From Rhodanobacter sp. B05 (GTDB taxonomy: Bacteria; Pseudomonadota; Gammaproteobacteria; Xanthomonadales; Rhodanobacteraceae), in contig NZ_MUNU01000019.1 in NCBI RefSeq assembly GCF_002001085.1, positions 372,001 through 436,000 on the forward strand: 64,000 nt of DNA, given 5' to 3'. A program made the position numbers and the translations under genes. Below, piece by piece: positions 51,790 through 61,074 of the stretch. A model generated the notes under the pieces. That model was given only the letters and a program-made list of their open reading frames with translations, made no database searches and was not told where the DNA came from. The first letter of the stretch is position 1. The number at the start of each line of letters is the position of its first letter.

Positions 51790-52698
51790 TCAGCGCTTGT
51801 CGGCAGGCCCCACGCCTGCTGACTGCCAGTGCAGCCAGTCGATCACCGCAGCCACCGCCGCGCGCGGCCTGGCCGGCGGCCGCACGATCCAGTACGAGGT
51901 TCCCAGCGGCACGATGAGTTCGCCGAACGGACGCAACAGACTGCCGTTCGCCACGTCGTCTGCCGCCAACCGGTAGCGCGCCAGAGCCACGCCCTGCCCC
52001 TGCATCGCCGCGCGCAGCACCAGGTCGGACGAGGTGTAGCGCGCACCACCCTGCAATGCGAGTTTCGCCGGGCCATGCAGCTGTCGCCATGACTCCCACG
52101 TGGCCTGCGGATCACGATCATGCAGCAGTCGCAAGCCGGCCAGCTGCGCCGGCCGGGATGGACGTCCGGACGTCTGCCACAGCGCCGGGCTCAGCACCGG
52201 ATACAGCGCGTCGTCCATCAGCGCCTCGGCATGCAGTTGCGGCCACGGTCCCGGGCCCATGCGGATGGCCAGATCGATGCGCCCATCGTCCAGCGCATCC
52301 AGGCGTTGCTCCACCTGCACCGACAGTTCGATCTTCGGATGCGCCTTCTCCAGCGCCGGCAGCCGCGGCAACAGCCAGCGGATTGCAAACGACGGCGAGG
52401 TGGACAAGGTCACCGCGTGCGTCGGACGGGTCTCGCGCAGCGCCGCCGCCACCTGCTCGATCTCGCGCAGACCGGCCACGGCGGCACGCCCCAGGGCCTC
52501 GCCCTGCGGCGTGAAAGTGAGCGGGCCACGCCCAGCCGAGCCATGCAGCAGCGGCACGCCGAGCCAGCGATCCAGCTCGCCCAGATGGCGGCTCACCGAC
52601 GAGTGCGCCATGCCCAGTTCGCGTGCCGCCGCGCGCACGCCGCGATGGGTATAGACCATCGCGAACGCGCGTAAGGCATTCAGAGGCAATTCTTTCAT
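51790..52698 (-). CDS. LysR family regulator (GcvA-like)
   Basis: A 302-residue LysR protein. The helix-turn-helix spans residues 5-65 (LNALRAFAMVYTHRGVRAAA, RHLGELDRWLGVPLLH). The effector domain has LSTSPSFAIRWLLPRLP and DGRIDLAIRMGPGPWP, the GcvA/AmpR-like motif. Divergent from the lysE/FMN-reductase pair by 92 bp, so it probably controls these. Start ATG 52698. Confidence 0.9.
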   Translation of the reverse strand: MKELPLNALRAFAMVYTHRGVRAAARELGMAHSSVSRHLGELDRWLGVPLLHGSAGRGPLTFTPQGEALGRAAVAGLREIEQVAAALRETRPTHAVTLSTSPSFAIRWLLPRLPALEKAHPKIELSVQVEQRLDALDDGRIDLAIRMGPGPWPQLHAEALMDDALYPVLSPALWQTSGRPSRPAQLAGLRLLHDRDPQATWESWRQLHGPAKLALQGGARYTSSDLVLRAAMQGQGVALARYRLAADDVANGSLLRPFGELIVPLGTSYWIVRPPARPRAAVAAVIDWLHWQSAGVGPADKR

Positions 52699-52790
52699 GG
52701 TCGGAATTCTAGACCATTGATGCACCGGCGCGGACCACGGATCGCCAGGATCATGCAACTCGTCCGTTCGTCGCCACAGGAGCCCACCAC

Positions 52791-53414
52791 GTGCATCAAT
52801 TACTCGCCATCGGCGGCCTGCTCTTTGTGGCCGCGATCACGCCCGGCCCGAACAATCTGGTGGTGTTACGTACCGCGGAGCGTGCCGGCATGCGCGCGAC
52901 GCTGCCGGCGATCGTCGGCATCGTGCTTGGCGGCCTGTTGCTGCTAGGCGTGGCGGCGCTGGGCGCGGGCGTGGCGTTCGCGACGCATCCGTCGCTGCGG
53001 TGGTGGCTCGCGGCGATCGGCTCGTTGTACCTGGCCTGGCTTGGCTTGCTGCTGTTTGCGAGCGGCATCGCACCGCGTGCCGGTACGGGCCATTCGATGT
53101 TGCCGGACGGCGTGCCGGGCCTGATCGGCTTCCAGTTCCTCAACCCCAAGAGCTGGGTGATGGTCCTGACCGTACTGGCCGCCTTTCCCGTCCCCGGTCT
53201 GCGCGGCTACCTGTCCCTGGCCGGGCTGTTCGTGCTGATTCCCGGCGTGTGCCTGCTGCTGTGGGCATGGCTTGGCGCATGGCTGTCGCGCTGGCTGGCG
53301 CGGCCACGGGCCCGTCGCGGCATCGACATGCTGATGGGTGCGCTTCTGGTCGGCTGTGCTTTCCTGCTGCTGCCCGACTCACGATTTCCTCTCACCCTGG
53401 AGATACCCCTGTGA
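52791..53414 (+). CDS. LysE/RhtB family amino-acid exporter
   Basis: A 207-residue membrane protein with six membrane segments and the LysE signature GLLFVAAITPGPNNLVVLRTAE, plus FLNPKSWVMVLTVLAAFP. LysE proteins export basic or hydrophilic amino acids and related solutes using proton exchange. GTG start at 52791. Its stop overlaps the start of the FMN reductase by 4 bp (GTGA), so the two are translationally coupled. Confidence 0.9.
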   Translation: MHQLLAIGGLLFVAAITPGPNNLVVLRTAERAGMRATLPAIVGIVLGGLLLLGVAALGAGVAFATHPSLRWWLAAIGSLYLAWLGLLLFASGIAPRAGTGHSMLPDGVPGLIGFQFLNPKSWVMVLTVLAAFPVPGLRGYLSLAGLFVLIPGVCLLLWAWLGAWLSRWLARPRARRGIDMLMGALLVGCAFLLLPDSRFPLTLEIPL

Positions 53415-54028
53415 CGCTCTTCCATGAAAATCCGGTCCGTCGCGTGCTGTGCCTGGCCGGCAGCCTGCGCCGCGATTCGTACAATCGCCGCCTGTTGCGT
53501 GCGGCCGCTGCACAGGCCCCGGCATCACTGCGCCTGGACGTCCATGACGGACTGTCCGCGGTGCCGCTGTTCAACGAAGACCTGGAATCATCTGCCCCGA
53601 CCGGAGTGCTGGCTCTGCGTGAGGCGATCGTTGCCGCCGACGGGCTGATCATCGCCACGCCCGAATACAACCAGGCGATCCCCGGCGTCCTGAAGAACGC
53701 ACTGGACTGGCTGTCACGCGAGAGCCTCGTGGGCGAAGTGCTGTCGGGAAAACCGGTGGCCGTGCTCGGCATCAGCAGCGGTCCGTGGGGCACCCGGCTG
53801 GCACAGGCATCGCTGCGGCAGGTGCTGCACACCTGCGGCGCACTGGTGATGCCGGCACCAGGCCTGTTCGTTGCCAACGCGGCCATGCGCTTTGACGACG
53901 ACGGTACGCTGGTCGATCCTGCCGTCATCCGGTCGCTGCAGAACTTCATGCTGGCATTCGAGCAATGGCTGCAACGCATGGCCCCGCCGATCGTCGACCT
54001 GGAATCCACGCTGCGGGCCCCGGCCTGA
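53411..54028 (+). CDS. NADPH-dependent FMN reductase family protein
   Basis: A 205-residue flavodoxin-like reductase starting with GTG inside the overlap with lysE. GSLRRDSYNRRLLRAA is the phosphate loop, TPEYNQAIPGVLKNALDWLSR the conserved YN-x-IPG-LKN-x-DWxSR motif, and ISSGPWGTRLAQASLRQVL follows. Such enzymes use NADPH and FMN to reduce quinones, azo dyes or chromate. Likely co-regulated with the exporter by the divergent LysR. Confidence 0.9.
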   Translation: MTLFHENPVRRVLCLAGSLRRDSYNRRLLRAAAAQAPASLRLDVHDGLSAVPLFNEDLESSAPTGVLALREAIVAADGLIIATPEYNQAIPGVLKNALDWLSRESLVGEVLSGKPVAVLGISSGPWGTRLAQASLRQVLHTCGALVMPAPGLFVANAAMRFDDDGTLVDPAVIRSLQNFMLAFEQWLQRMAPPIVDLESTLRAPA

Positions 54029-54119
54029 TCGACACCGCCACCCATGCCTTTATGCACACTCCCGCCGCGGCGCGGACGGTTAGGCTTGCAGGCTTCCCCG
54101 TCCCGCAAGGAACCGATCC

Positions 54120-55625
54120 GTGTACAAGTCCCTGCAAACCGCCCTGCTGACTGCCCTGGTGGCCGTCGGTCTCAACACCACGGCACTCGCCGCCGATGCG
54201 CACAAGCCCGCGGCGACGCCACCGGCGGCCAACAGCGATGGCTTCCACCTGACCCCGTTCCCGGCCGACGCGCATGTCACGCAGTCCACAGCCGTCGACG
54301 GCAGGACGCTCAAGTACACCGTCACCGTGGGCTCGCTGCCGGTGCGCGACGAGAAGGGCAACGTCACCGGCGAGGTGGTGTTCACCGCGTACACCATGCC
54401 CGGCAAGGATCGTCCGGTGACATTCGCGTTCAACGGCGGCCCGGGCGCGTCGTCGGTGTACCTGAACCTCGGCGCGATCGGGCCGAAGAAGGTGAACTTC
54501 GGGGTCGAGGGCGACAAGCCGTCCGACCCGGCGACGCTGCACGACAATCCCGGCACCTGGCTGGGCTTCACCGACCTGGTCTTCATCGATCCGATCGGCA
54601 CCGGCTTCAGCCGCGCCCTGGTCGACGACAAGAAGGCGACCACGCTGTTCTACAGCACCGACAACGACATCAAGTACCTCTCGCGCATCGTCTACGACTG
54701 GCTGATCAAGAACGGCCGCATGACCTCGCCGAAATACCTGGTCGGCGAAAGCTACGGCGGCTTCCGCGGCCCGCGCATCACCGACTACCTGCAGACGCAA
54801 CTCGGCGTGGCGATGAAGGGCATGGTGCTGCTGTCGCCGTACCTCGACCCGGCTGCATCGGACGACGAGAACGTGTCGCCGCTGCCGTGGATGCTGACCC
54901 TGCCCTCGATCGCCGCCTCGCACCTGGAGCGCGAGCACAAGCTCACGCCGGAAGCGATGGCACCAATCATCGAATACACCCGCGGCGAGTATGCCAGCGA
55001 CCTCATGCGCGGCCGCTCCGACCCGCAGGCCACCGATCGCGTGGTGAAGAAGGTCACCGAACTGACCGGGCTCGATCCGCTGTTCGTGAAACGCTCCGGC
55101 GGCCGGCTGGAAACCCAGGCCTACCTGCGCGAAGTGTTCCGCGCCGAAGGCAAGCTGGGCAGCCGCTACGATTCCAACGTCACCGCATGGGACCCGTTCC
55201 CGTATGCGCCGCACCAGCGCACCGGCGATCCGATCCTCAACGGCATCATCGCGCCGACCACCAGCGCGATGGTCAACTTCGTCACCCAGACCGTGGGCTG
55301 GAAAGTCGATGCCCGCTACAACGCGCTCAGCTACGAGGTGAACAAGCTGTGGCACGAGGACGACGACGCCAACAAGGGCTCGGTATCGCAGTTGCGCGAA
55401 TCGGTGGCGAACGACCCCGGCCTGCGTGTGCTGATCGCGCACGGCTGGAACGACCTGTCCTGCCCGTTCATGGGCTCGGTGCTGATCGTCGACCAGATGC
55501 CGGCGATGGGTGACCCCACCCGCGTGCAGGTCAAGGAATATCCCGGTGGCCACATGTTCTACGCGCGCGCGGACAGCCAGGCCGCACTGACCAGCGATGT
55601 GCGGGCACTGTACGACGCGAAATAA
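54120..55625 (+). CDS. Exported S10 family serine carboxypeptidase-like peptidase
   Basis: A 501-residue precursor with a signal peptide (SLQTALLTALVAVGLNTTALA). The alpha/beta-hydrolase peptidase S10 motifs are FAFNGGPGASSVYLNLGAIGP (oxyanion), the nucleophile elbow VGESYGGFRG, and late Asp/His in AHGWNDLSCP and YPGGHMFYA. Bacterial S10-like proteins are common in Xanthomonadales and remove C-terminal residues from peptides in the periplasm; no partner is adjacent. GTG start at 54120. AAGGAACC lies upstream. Confidence 0.9.
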   Translation: MYKSLQTALLTALVAVGLNTTALAADAHKPAATPPAANSDGFHLTPFPADAHVTQSTAVDGRTLKYTVTVGSLPVRDEKGNVTGEVVFTAYTMPGKDRPVTFAFNGGPGASSVYLNLGAIGPKKVNFGVEGDKPSDPATLHDNPGTWLGFTDLVFIDPIGTGFSRALVDDKKATTLFYSTDNDIKYLSRIVYDWLIKNGRMTSPKYLVGESYGGFRGPRITDYLQTQLGVAMKGMVLLSPYLDPAASDDENVSPLPWMLTLPSIAASHLEREHKLTPEAMAPIIEYTRGEYASDLMRGRSDPQATDRVVKKVTELTGLDPLFVKRSGGRLETQAYLREVFRAEGKLGSRYDSNVTAWDPFPYAPHQRTGDPILNGIIAPTTSAMVNFVTQTVGWKVDARYNALSYEVNKLWHEDDDANKGSVSQLRESVANDPGLRVLIAHGWNDLSCPFMGSVLIVDQMPAMGDPTRVQVKEYPGGHMFYARADSQAALTSDVRALYDAK

Positions 55626-55718
55626 ACTTCGCGGCATGCGGGGTGCCGCACCGGCATCTCGCCGGAATCAGGGAGATGAACCGCATCAAATCCGGGGCTT
55701 TTCAGGAAGCAGTCCTGG

Positions 55719-55883
55719 ATGGGCAGCCCGGCCAATTTTTCGCGGGACATCGAACCGGAGGTCAACGACTGGCTCGCCGCGCACCCGGCGATCGAGGTCA
55801 TCGACATCGGGCAGTCGAGCAGCGGCGGCAGCATGGAACCATCCACCGCCGCCGTTTCGATCTGGCACGAAGAAGGCGGCTGA
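55719..55883 (+). CDS. Small protein of unknown function (54 residues)
   Basis: ATG 55719, with AGGAAG upstream, opens a 54-residue frame reading GSPANFSRDIEPEVNDWLAA, then IEVIDIGQSSSGGS and a final AVSIWHEEGG. The mix of acidic, Trp and beta-strand-like blocks looks like a real small protein. The layout (an acidic helix, 'IEVIDIG', then a strand) recalls the Cse60-type family of small proteins, but the match is only by pattern. It falls in an otherwise empty gap between the S10 peptidase and egtD. Confidence 0.5.
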   Translation: MGSPANFSRDIEPEVNDWLAAHPAIEVIDIGQSSSGGSMEPSTAAVSIWHEEGG

Positions 55884-55899
55884 CGCACCGTGCGATGAG

Positions 55900-56892
55900 T
55901 CAGTGCGCCAGCGCGGTGGCGCGCTCCAGGTACTGCACGCTGAACATGCGCTGCGGGTCGGTCCATACCCGCAGCACCGCCAGCCCGGCCTTCTCCGCCA
56001 GCGCAGCGAATTCCGCCAGCGAATACTTGCAGCTGTACTCGACCTGGATCGCCTCGCCGGGGCGGAAGCCGACCTTGTTGCGCCCGATTTTCACCTGCTG
56101 CTCGCAACGGCTGACGAGGTGCGTCTCGATGCGCCCGGCCATCGGGTTGTAGTGCGCGCGATGGGCGAATGCAGCGAGCTCGAAATCGCTGCCGATCTCC
56201 CGGTTGAGCCGTGCCAGCATGTTGAGCGTGAATTTCGCCGTGACACCGGCGGCGTCGTTATAGGCGGCTTCGATCAGCGCCGGCTCCTTCTTCAGGTCCA
56301 CGCCGATCAGGATGCCGCCCGCATCGCCCATTTCGTTGCGCATCTTGCGCAGCAGCTCCACCGAATCGTGCGCCTCGAAATTGCCGATGGTGGAACCGGG
56401 GAAATACACTACCGTGCGTCGCGGCGCCCGGGGCGGAATCGGCAGGCGAAACGGCTTGCTGAAATCCGCGCACAGCGGCTGCAACGGCAACCCGGGAAAT
56501 TCTTCCGCCAATTGCTGCACACTCCGGCGCAACGGCTCGGGCGAGATTTCCACCGGCACATAACTGACCGGCTGGTGCAGATGTCGCAACAGGATGCGCG
56601 TTTTCACCCCGCTGCCGCTGCCGTATTCAACCAGGCGCACCTCGCTGCCAAGACTGTCGGCGATGCTGCCGGCATGCTCGTTCATCAAGGCGATCTCGCA
56701 ACGCGTCAGGTAATACTCCGGCTGCTCGCAGATCTCCTCGAACAGCGCCGAACCGCGCTCGTCGTAGAACAGCCAGGAGGGCAACCGCTTGGGTTTCAGC
56801 GCGAGCCCGCGACGGGCCACCGCCAGAATTTCGTCCAATGGCGGTCGACGATCATCGTCGTCGCCGACAGTGCAAGGTTGTACGCTGCTCAT
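55900..56892 (-). CDS. egtD: L-histidine N-alpha-methyltransferase EgtD
   Basis: A 330-residue SAM-dependent enzyme that trimethylates histidine to hercynine. Family marks: KRLPSWLFYDERGSALFEEI, EYYLTRCEIALMNEHA, VEYGSGSGVKTRILLRHL (SAM loop), YFPGSTIGNFE and YNDAAGVTAKFTLNML. The first codon overlaps the end of egtB by four bases (ATGA), so the two genes are coupled; egtB is transcribed first. Products convert histidine to ergothioneine. No egtA, egtC or egtE is visible, so later steps need genes elsewhere. Confidence 0.95.
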   Translation of the reverse strand: MSSVQPCTVGDDDDRRPPLDEILAVARRGLALKPKRLPSWLFYDERGSALFEEICEQPEYYLTRCEIALMNEHAGSIADSLGSEVRLVEYGSGSGVKTRILLRHLHQPVSYVPVEISPEPLRRSVQQLAEEFPGLPLQPLCADFSKPFRLPIPPRAPRRTVVYFPGSTIGNFEAHDSVELLRKMRNEMGDAGGILIGVDLKKEPALIEAAYNDAAGVTAKFTLNMLARLNREIGSDFELAAFAHRAHYNPMAGRIETHLVSRCEQQVKIGRNKVGFRPGEAIQVEYSCKYSLAEFAALAEKAGLAVLRVWTDPQRMFSVQYLERATALAH

Positions 56893-58139
56893 CGATCCTG
56901 TCCCAGTCGCAGCCCGGCGAATTGCCAGCGGGCATGAGGCGGAAAAAAGTTGCGGTAACTGGCGCGCAAATGGTCGCGCGGGGTGGCGCAGGAACCGCCA
57001 CGCAACACCTGCTGGCCGCTCATGAACTTGCCGTTGTATTCACCCAGCGCGCCGGGCAACGGGCGGAAACCCGGATAACTCACGTAGGGCGAGGAAGTCC
57101 ATTCCCACACGTCGCCGTACATCTGCAGCAGACCGTCGCCAGCGCTGGCGGGGCGCGGCTGATAGCGCCCCGCATCCTGCAAGTTGCCTTCAACGGCCCC
57201 ACCATGCGCTGCCGATTCCCACTCGGCCTCGGTAGGCAACCGCGCGCCGGCCCAGCGGGCAAACGCCTCGGCCTCGTAATAGCTGAGATGGCATGCCGGT
57301 TCGTGCGGATCGAGCGTGCGCACGCCGGCGAGGGTGAATTCGCTGGCCAGGTCGTCCTGCCAGTAAATCGGGTGCTGCCAACCCTCGCGCTGCACGGTGG
57401 CCCAACCATCGGACAGCCACAGGCCGGGCTCGCGATAGCCGCCTTCACGCACGAAGGCCAGGTATTCCGCATTGGTCACCAGGCGGTTTGCCAAGGCGTG
57501 CGGATGCAGCAGCACGCGATGGCGCGGGGTCTCGTTGTCGAACGCGAAACCCTCGCCGCGATGGCCGATTTCCACGATGCCCTCGCGGCCTTCGAAAAAG
57601 CGCAACGGCACGACCTCGGGCTCGGCCGACAAGGCAAGCGGCGCACGATAAGCCGGCTGCAACGGGTTGCACCAGAATGCGTGCTTGATGTCGGTCAGCA
57701 ACAGTTCCTGATGCTGCTGTTCGTGCTGCAGGCCCAGTTCGACCAGGGCGGCCAGCTCCGCATCGTCTTCACGCTCAAGCAGCAGGCTCACCGCCTCATC
57801 GATGGCGTGCCGGTAGCCGTGCACCTCTTCCAGCGATGGTCGCGACAACATCCCGCGTCGTGGCCGGGCGTGCATGGGACCGACCGACTGGTAATACGAA
57901 TTGAACAGGTAATTCCAGGCCGGGTCGCGTGGTCGGTAGGCTGGGTCACGACCAAGCACGAACTGCTCGAAGAACCAGGTCGTGTGCGCCAGATGCCATT
58001 TGCCGGGACTGGCGTCGGGCATGGACTGCAGCAACAGATCCTCGGCGCTGAGGTCGGCGCACAGCTCCATCGTCAGTCGACGGATCCGGCGGAACCGTCC
58101 GCCCACGTCGGCCAGCAGGGTGGATCGCGCAACCGTCAT
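56889..58139 (-). CDS. egtB: Ergothioneine synthase EgtB (hercynine oxygenase)
   Basis: A 416-residue enzyme with an N-terminal DinB-like domain and a C-terminal FGE/sulfatase-modifying domain. The iron ligands are H52 (LAHTTWFFE) and H139/H143 in QHEQQHQE. The FGE part has GGYREPGLWLSDGW, CHLSYYEAEAFARWAGARLP and YGDVWEWTSSPYVSYPGF. It joins hercynine with a thiol (glutamylcysteine or cysteine) using oxygen. SenA of selenoneine synthesis is similar, but pairing with egtD favours ergothioneine. Confidence 0.92.
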   Translation of the reverse strand: MTVARSTLLADVGGRFRRIRRLTMELCADLSAEDLLLQSMPDASPGKWHLAHTTWFFEQFVLGRDPAYRPRDPAWNYLFNSYYQSVGPMHARPRRGMLSRPSLEEVHGYRHAIDEAVSLLLEREDDAELAALVELGLQHEQQHQELLLTDIKHAFWCNPLQPAYRAPLALSAEPEVVPLRFFEGREGIVEIGHRGEGFAFDNETPRHRVLLHPHALANRLVTNAEYLAFVREGGYREPGLWLSDGWATVQREGWQHPIYWQDDLASEFTLAGVRTLDPHEPACHLSYYEAEAFARWAGARLPTEAEWESAAHGGAVEGNLQDAGRYQPRPASAGDGLLQMYGDVWEWTSSPYVSYPGFRPLPGALGEYNGKFMSGQQVLRGGSCATPRDHLRASYRNFFPPHARWQFAGLRLGQDR

Positions 58140-58343
58140 GCGGGCCTGGCCGCGGGAGTGGAGAAGGCACTCGCGAGGAAGGCGAGTTGAGGGTGTCGGA
58201 TTCGATGAAACATGCCGGCAAGCATGCCGTGCGAGTCGTTCACATCTTGTGATCGGCCGATGTCATTCGCATGGCAATCGCAACCCCGATAAAAGCGATG
58301 CCGGTCACGCGGAACATGACCGCCAACCCGGGTACACAAACGA
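58140..58343. other. Gap upstream of egtB holding a short hydrophobic frame
   Basis: The region contains a 25-residue minus-strand frame (58240-58317, MFRVTGIAFIGVAIAM...) that looks like a tiny membrane peptide, but there is no clear ribosome site and it begins close to the terminator of the gene at 58394. Otherwise I see nothing coding. The egtB promoter must lie in this gap. Confidence 0.3.
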
Positions 58344-58369
58344 ACGAGCCCGGCCAAGGCCGGGCTCGT
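58344..58369 (-). terminator. Rho-independent terminator of the Gly/His-rich protein gene
   Basis: ACGAGCCCGGCC-AA-GGCCGGGCTCGT forms a perfect 12-bp stem; on the minus strand a T-rich tail TCGTTTG follows. It lies 24 bp after the stop at 58394. Confidence 0.8.
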
Positions 58370-58393
58370 CGTGATGCCGTCCGAGGCGTGCGA

Positions 58394-58825
58394 TCAGTTT
58401 CCGTCGTAGCCGTCGTCGCGGATGTAACGGGTCTGGTTGGGGTCGTCGTAGATCACGGTCCGGGTTTCCACAACCCGCCGCTGCACGACCGGCGGGCCAT
58501 CCTGATAGACGACACCCGGCGCGCCATACACCACGGGCGGGCCGTAGACCACCGGCGGCGGGCCGTAATAGACCGGCGCCGGACGCAGCGCATCGGCCAC
58601 CAGCCCGACCACGGCGCCGGTGACAATGGCGCCGGCAATCCAGCGACCACCGCTCCAGTGACCACCGTGGCCATAGTAGCCACCGTGATACCCGTGATAA
58701 CCGCCATGGTAGCCATGGCCACCCCAGCCGCGCGCCGAGGCGCTCAACGGCATCGCCACCGCCGCCGCGACCGCCAAGCTGATCGCGGCCAACTTGCCCG
58801 CACCACGCCAACCCTGTTTGCTCAT
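58394..58825 (-). CDS. Exported Gly/His/Tyr-rich protein
   Basis: A 143-residue precursor. The signal is KLAAISLAVAAAVAMPLSASA. The mature protein starts with GYHGGYHGYHGGYYGHGGHW, then a hydrophobic glycine-zipper-like stretch (IAGAIVTGAVVGLVADALR), and ends with Tyr/Pro/Val repeats (VYYGPPPVVYGPPVVYG) and VYDDPNQTRYIRD-like residues. The glycine zipper resembles small outer-membrane proteins. Function unknown. Its own terminator follows. Confidence 0.75.
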   Translation of the reverse strand: MSKQGWRGAGKLAAISLAVAAAVAMPLSASARGWGGHGYHGGYHGYHGGYYGHGGHWSGGRWIAGAIVTGAVVGLVADALRPAPVYYGPPPVVYGPPVVYGAPGVVYQDGPPVVQRRVVETRTVIYDDPNQTRYIRDDGYDGN

Positions 58826-58887
58826 GATCGTTCTCCGTTGAACGATGCCGATGATCGGCCGATCAGACTTAATGTGCACTGAAGGGT

Positions 58888-61074
58888 TCACTTTTTGATC
58901 CGCGCACTGTCCCACGGGTTGATGGCGGCGTCTGGCCGGCGCCGGCGCAACAGCCAGCAACCGTGGATGTCGGCCCGCCGGGCGAAGTCGAACGGGATGC
59001 TGGGCGTGGTCCAGTCCTCGATCTCGAAGTGCTGTTCCAGCGCCTCGCGATCCAGCTTGAAGCGGCGAAAATTGTTCGAGAACACGATCACGCCGTCGCG
59101 GGTCAGCCGTTCGTTGCATGCCTCCAGCAGTTTCACGTGGTCGCGCTGCACGTCGAAGTCCTCGGCGCGCTTGGAGTTCGAGAAGGTCGGCGGGTCGACG
59201 AAGATCAAACCGTAGTGGCCGCGATCGCGCTGCAGGAAGTCCAGCGCGTCGAACTGCATCAGCCGGTGGGCGGCGCCGGTGAAACCGTTCAGCGCGAGAT
59301 TGCGCGAAGCCCATTCCAGATAGGTGGCCGACAGGTCCACGCTGGTGGTTTCCAGCGCGCCACCGGCCGCCGCGTGCACGCTGGCGGTGGCGGTGTAGGC
59401 AAACAGGTTGAGGAAGCACTTGCCGTCGGCCAGCTCGCGCACTTTCGCGCGCACCAGCCGGTGATCGAGGAACAGGCCGGTGTCGAGATAGTCGGTGAGG
59501 TTGACCAGGAATTTCAGGCCGCCCTCTTCCACTTCGATGAACTCGTTGCGCTGATCGAGTTGGCCGTACTTCGAACCGCCCTTGCCGCGCTCGCGGGTCT
59601 TGATCGCGATGCGTTCGCGCGGCACGCCGAGCACTTCGCCGGCGACGCGGGCGATCTCGCGCAGGCGCAGACGGGCCACTTCGGCAGGCACGTCGGCCGG
59701 CGCGCGGTATTCCTGGATATGCAGGTGGTCGTCGCCATGCGTATCGCCGTAGACGTCGATCGCGGCGGCGTATTCGGGCAGATCCTGGTCGTAGGCGCGC
59801 CAGCAGTGGATGCCCTCGCGGGTCAGCCGCTTGCGCAGGTGCTTGACGTTCTTTTCCAGCCGGTTCTTCAGCATCTGCGCGCCGGCCGACAACGGCTTCA
59901 GCTCGCGCGGTTTCTCGTCGCGCTGTTTCAGGTCGAAGGTCAGCAGCAAGGTTTCCAGCGCGCCGTTGTACAGCGCGTAGCGCTTGTCCGCGTGCAGTTG
60001 CATCGCGCGGCCAAGATCCACATCGCCGGCCAGCACCGCGGCACGCCAACCGCTGAAGCGCGCGCGCAAGGTGTCACCCACGGCGCGATACAGCTTCGGC
60101 ATCTCGGCGCGGTCGCCGAGGCGTTCGCCGTACGGCGGATTGGTGATCACCAGGCCGTAGTCGACGCCCGGCGGCGGCGCGGCATGGGTCACGTCCTGCC
60201 TGTCCAGGGTGAAGAAGCCGGCCACGCCGGCGGCCTGCGCATTGCGTTTGGCCGTCTGCACCATGCGCGGATCGGCGTCGCTGCCGAAGAACACGCTGCG
60301 CAGAGCACGCAGGCCGGTTTCGGCGCGCTGGTTCGCCTCGTCCAGCAGGCCGCGCCACAGCGCGATGTCGTGCTGCTGCCAACCGAGGAAACCGAAATAT
60401 TCGCGGCGCAGGCCGGGCGCCACGTCGGCTGCCATCAAGGCGCCTTCGATCAGCAGCGTGCCCGAGCCGCACATCGGATCGAGCAGCGCGCCGCCGCCGG
60501 CGTAGACCTCGGGCCAGCGCGCGCGCAGCAGCATCGCGGCGGCGAGGTTTTCCTTCAGCGGTGCCTCGCCCTGCTCTTCGCGCCAGCCGCGCCGGTGCAG
60601 CGGCGAACCGGCCAGGTCCAGCGACAGCGTGGCGCGGTCGCGACGCACGCGGACGTTGATGCGGATGTCCGGCTCGTCGGTGTCGATGCCGGGACGCGAA
60701 CCGTCGCGCTGGCGAAACTGGTCGACCACCGCGTCTTTCGTGCGGAGGCCGATGAACTGGCTGTGCGTGAGCTTGCTCAGCGCGGTGCCCGCATCCACCG
60801 CGAACGTGGCGTGCGCGGCCAGGTGCCGGCTCCAGTCGATATCCTGTACACCGCGATACAGCGCATCGTCATCAGCCGCGTCGAACTCGGCCAGCGGCAG
60901 CAGGATGCGGCTGGCCAGACGCGACCACAAACAGGCCTTGTACGCGGTTTCCAGCGTGCCGGAAAAATGCGCACCGGCCAGCGCCTCACGCACGTCGCTG
61001 GCGCCGAGCGCGACCAGTTCGTCGCGCAGCAGGTATTCCATGCCTTTCGGGCAGGTGGCGAAGTAGTGATTCAT
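58888..61074 (-). CDS. rlmKL: 23S rRNA (guanine-N2-G2445 / N7-G2069) methyltransferase RlmKL
   Basis: A 728-residue bifunctional enzyme. The N-terminal half has a THUMP-like region and the RlmL methyltransferase (LLDPMCGSGTLLIEGALMAA, ITNPPYGERLGD). The C-terminal half is RlmK: GGSKYGQLDQRNEFIEVEEG, VNLTDYLDTGLFLDHR, CFLNLFAYTATASVHAAA, DPPTFSNSKRAEDF. Length matches E. coli RlmL/KL. The start overlaps the stop of the upstream hydrolase gene by four bases, so the small hydrolase and rlmKL are coupled. Confidence 0.96.
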   Translation of the reverse strand: MNHYFATCPKGMEYLLRDELVALGASDVREALAGAHFSGTLETAYKACLWSRLASRILLPLAEFDAADDDALYRGVQDIDWSRHLAAHATFAVDAGTALSKLTHSQFIGLRTKDAVVDQFRQRDGSRPGIDTDEPDIRINVRVRRDRATLSLDLAGSPLHRRGWREEQGEAPLKENLAAAMLLRARWPEVYAGGGALLDPMCGSGTLLIEGALMAADVAPGLRREYFGFLGWQQHDIALWRGLLDEANQRAETGLRALRSVFFGSDADPRMVQTAKRNAQAAGVAGFFTLDRQDVTHAAPPPGVDYGLVITNPPYGERLGDRAEMPKLYRAVGDTLRARFSGWRAAVLAGDVDLGRAMQLHADKRYALYNGALETLLLTFDLKQRDEKPRELKPLSAGAQMLKNRLEKNVKHLRKRLTREGIHCWRAYDQDLPEYAAAIDVYGDTHGDDHLHIQEYRAPADVPAEVARLRLREIARVAGEVLGVPRERIAIKTRERGKGGSKYGQLDQRNEFIEVEEGGLKFLVNLTDYLDTGLFLDHRLVRAKVRELADGKCFLNLFAYTATASVHAAAGGALETTSVDLSATYLEWASRNLALNGFTGAAHRLMQFDALDFLQRDRGHYGLIFVDPPTFSNSKRAEDFDVQRDHVKLLEACNERLTRDGVIVFSNNFRRFKLDREALEQHFEIEDWTTPSIPFDFARRADIHGCWLLRRRRPDAAINPWDSARIKK

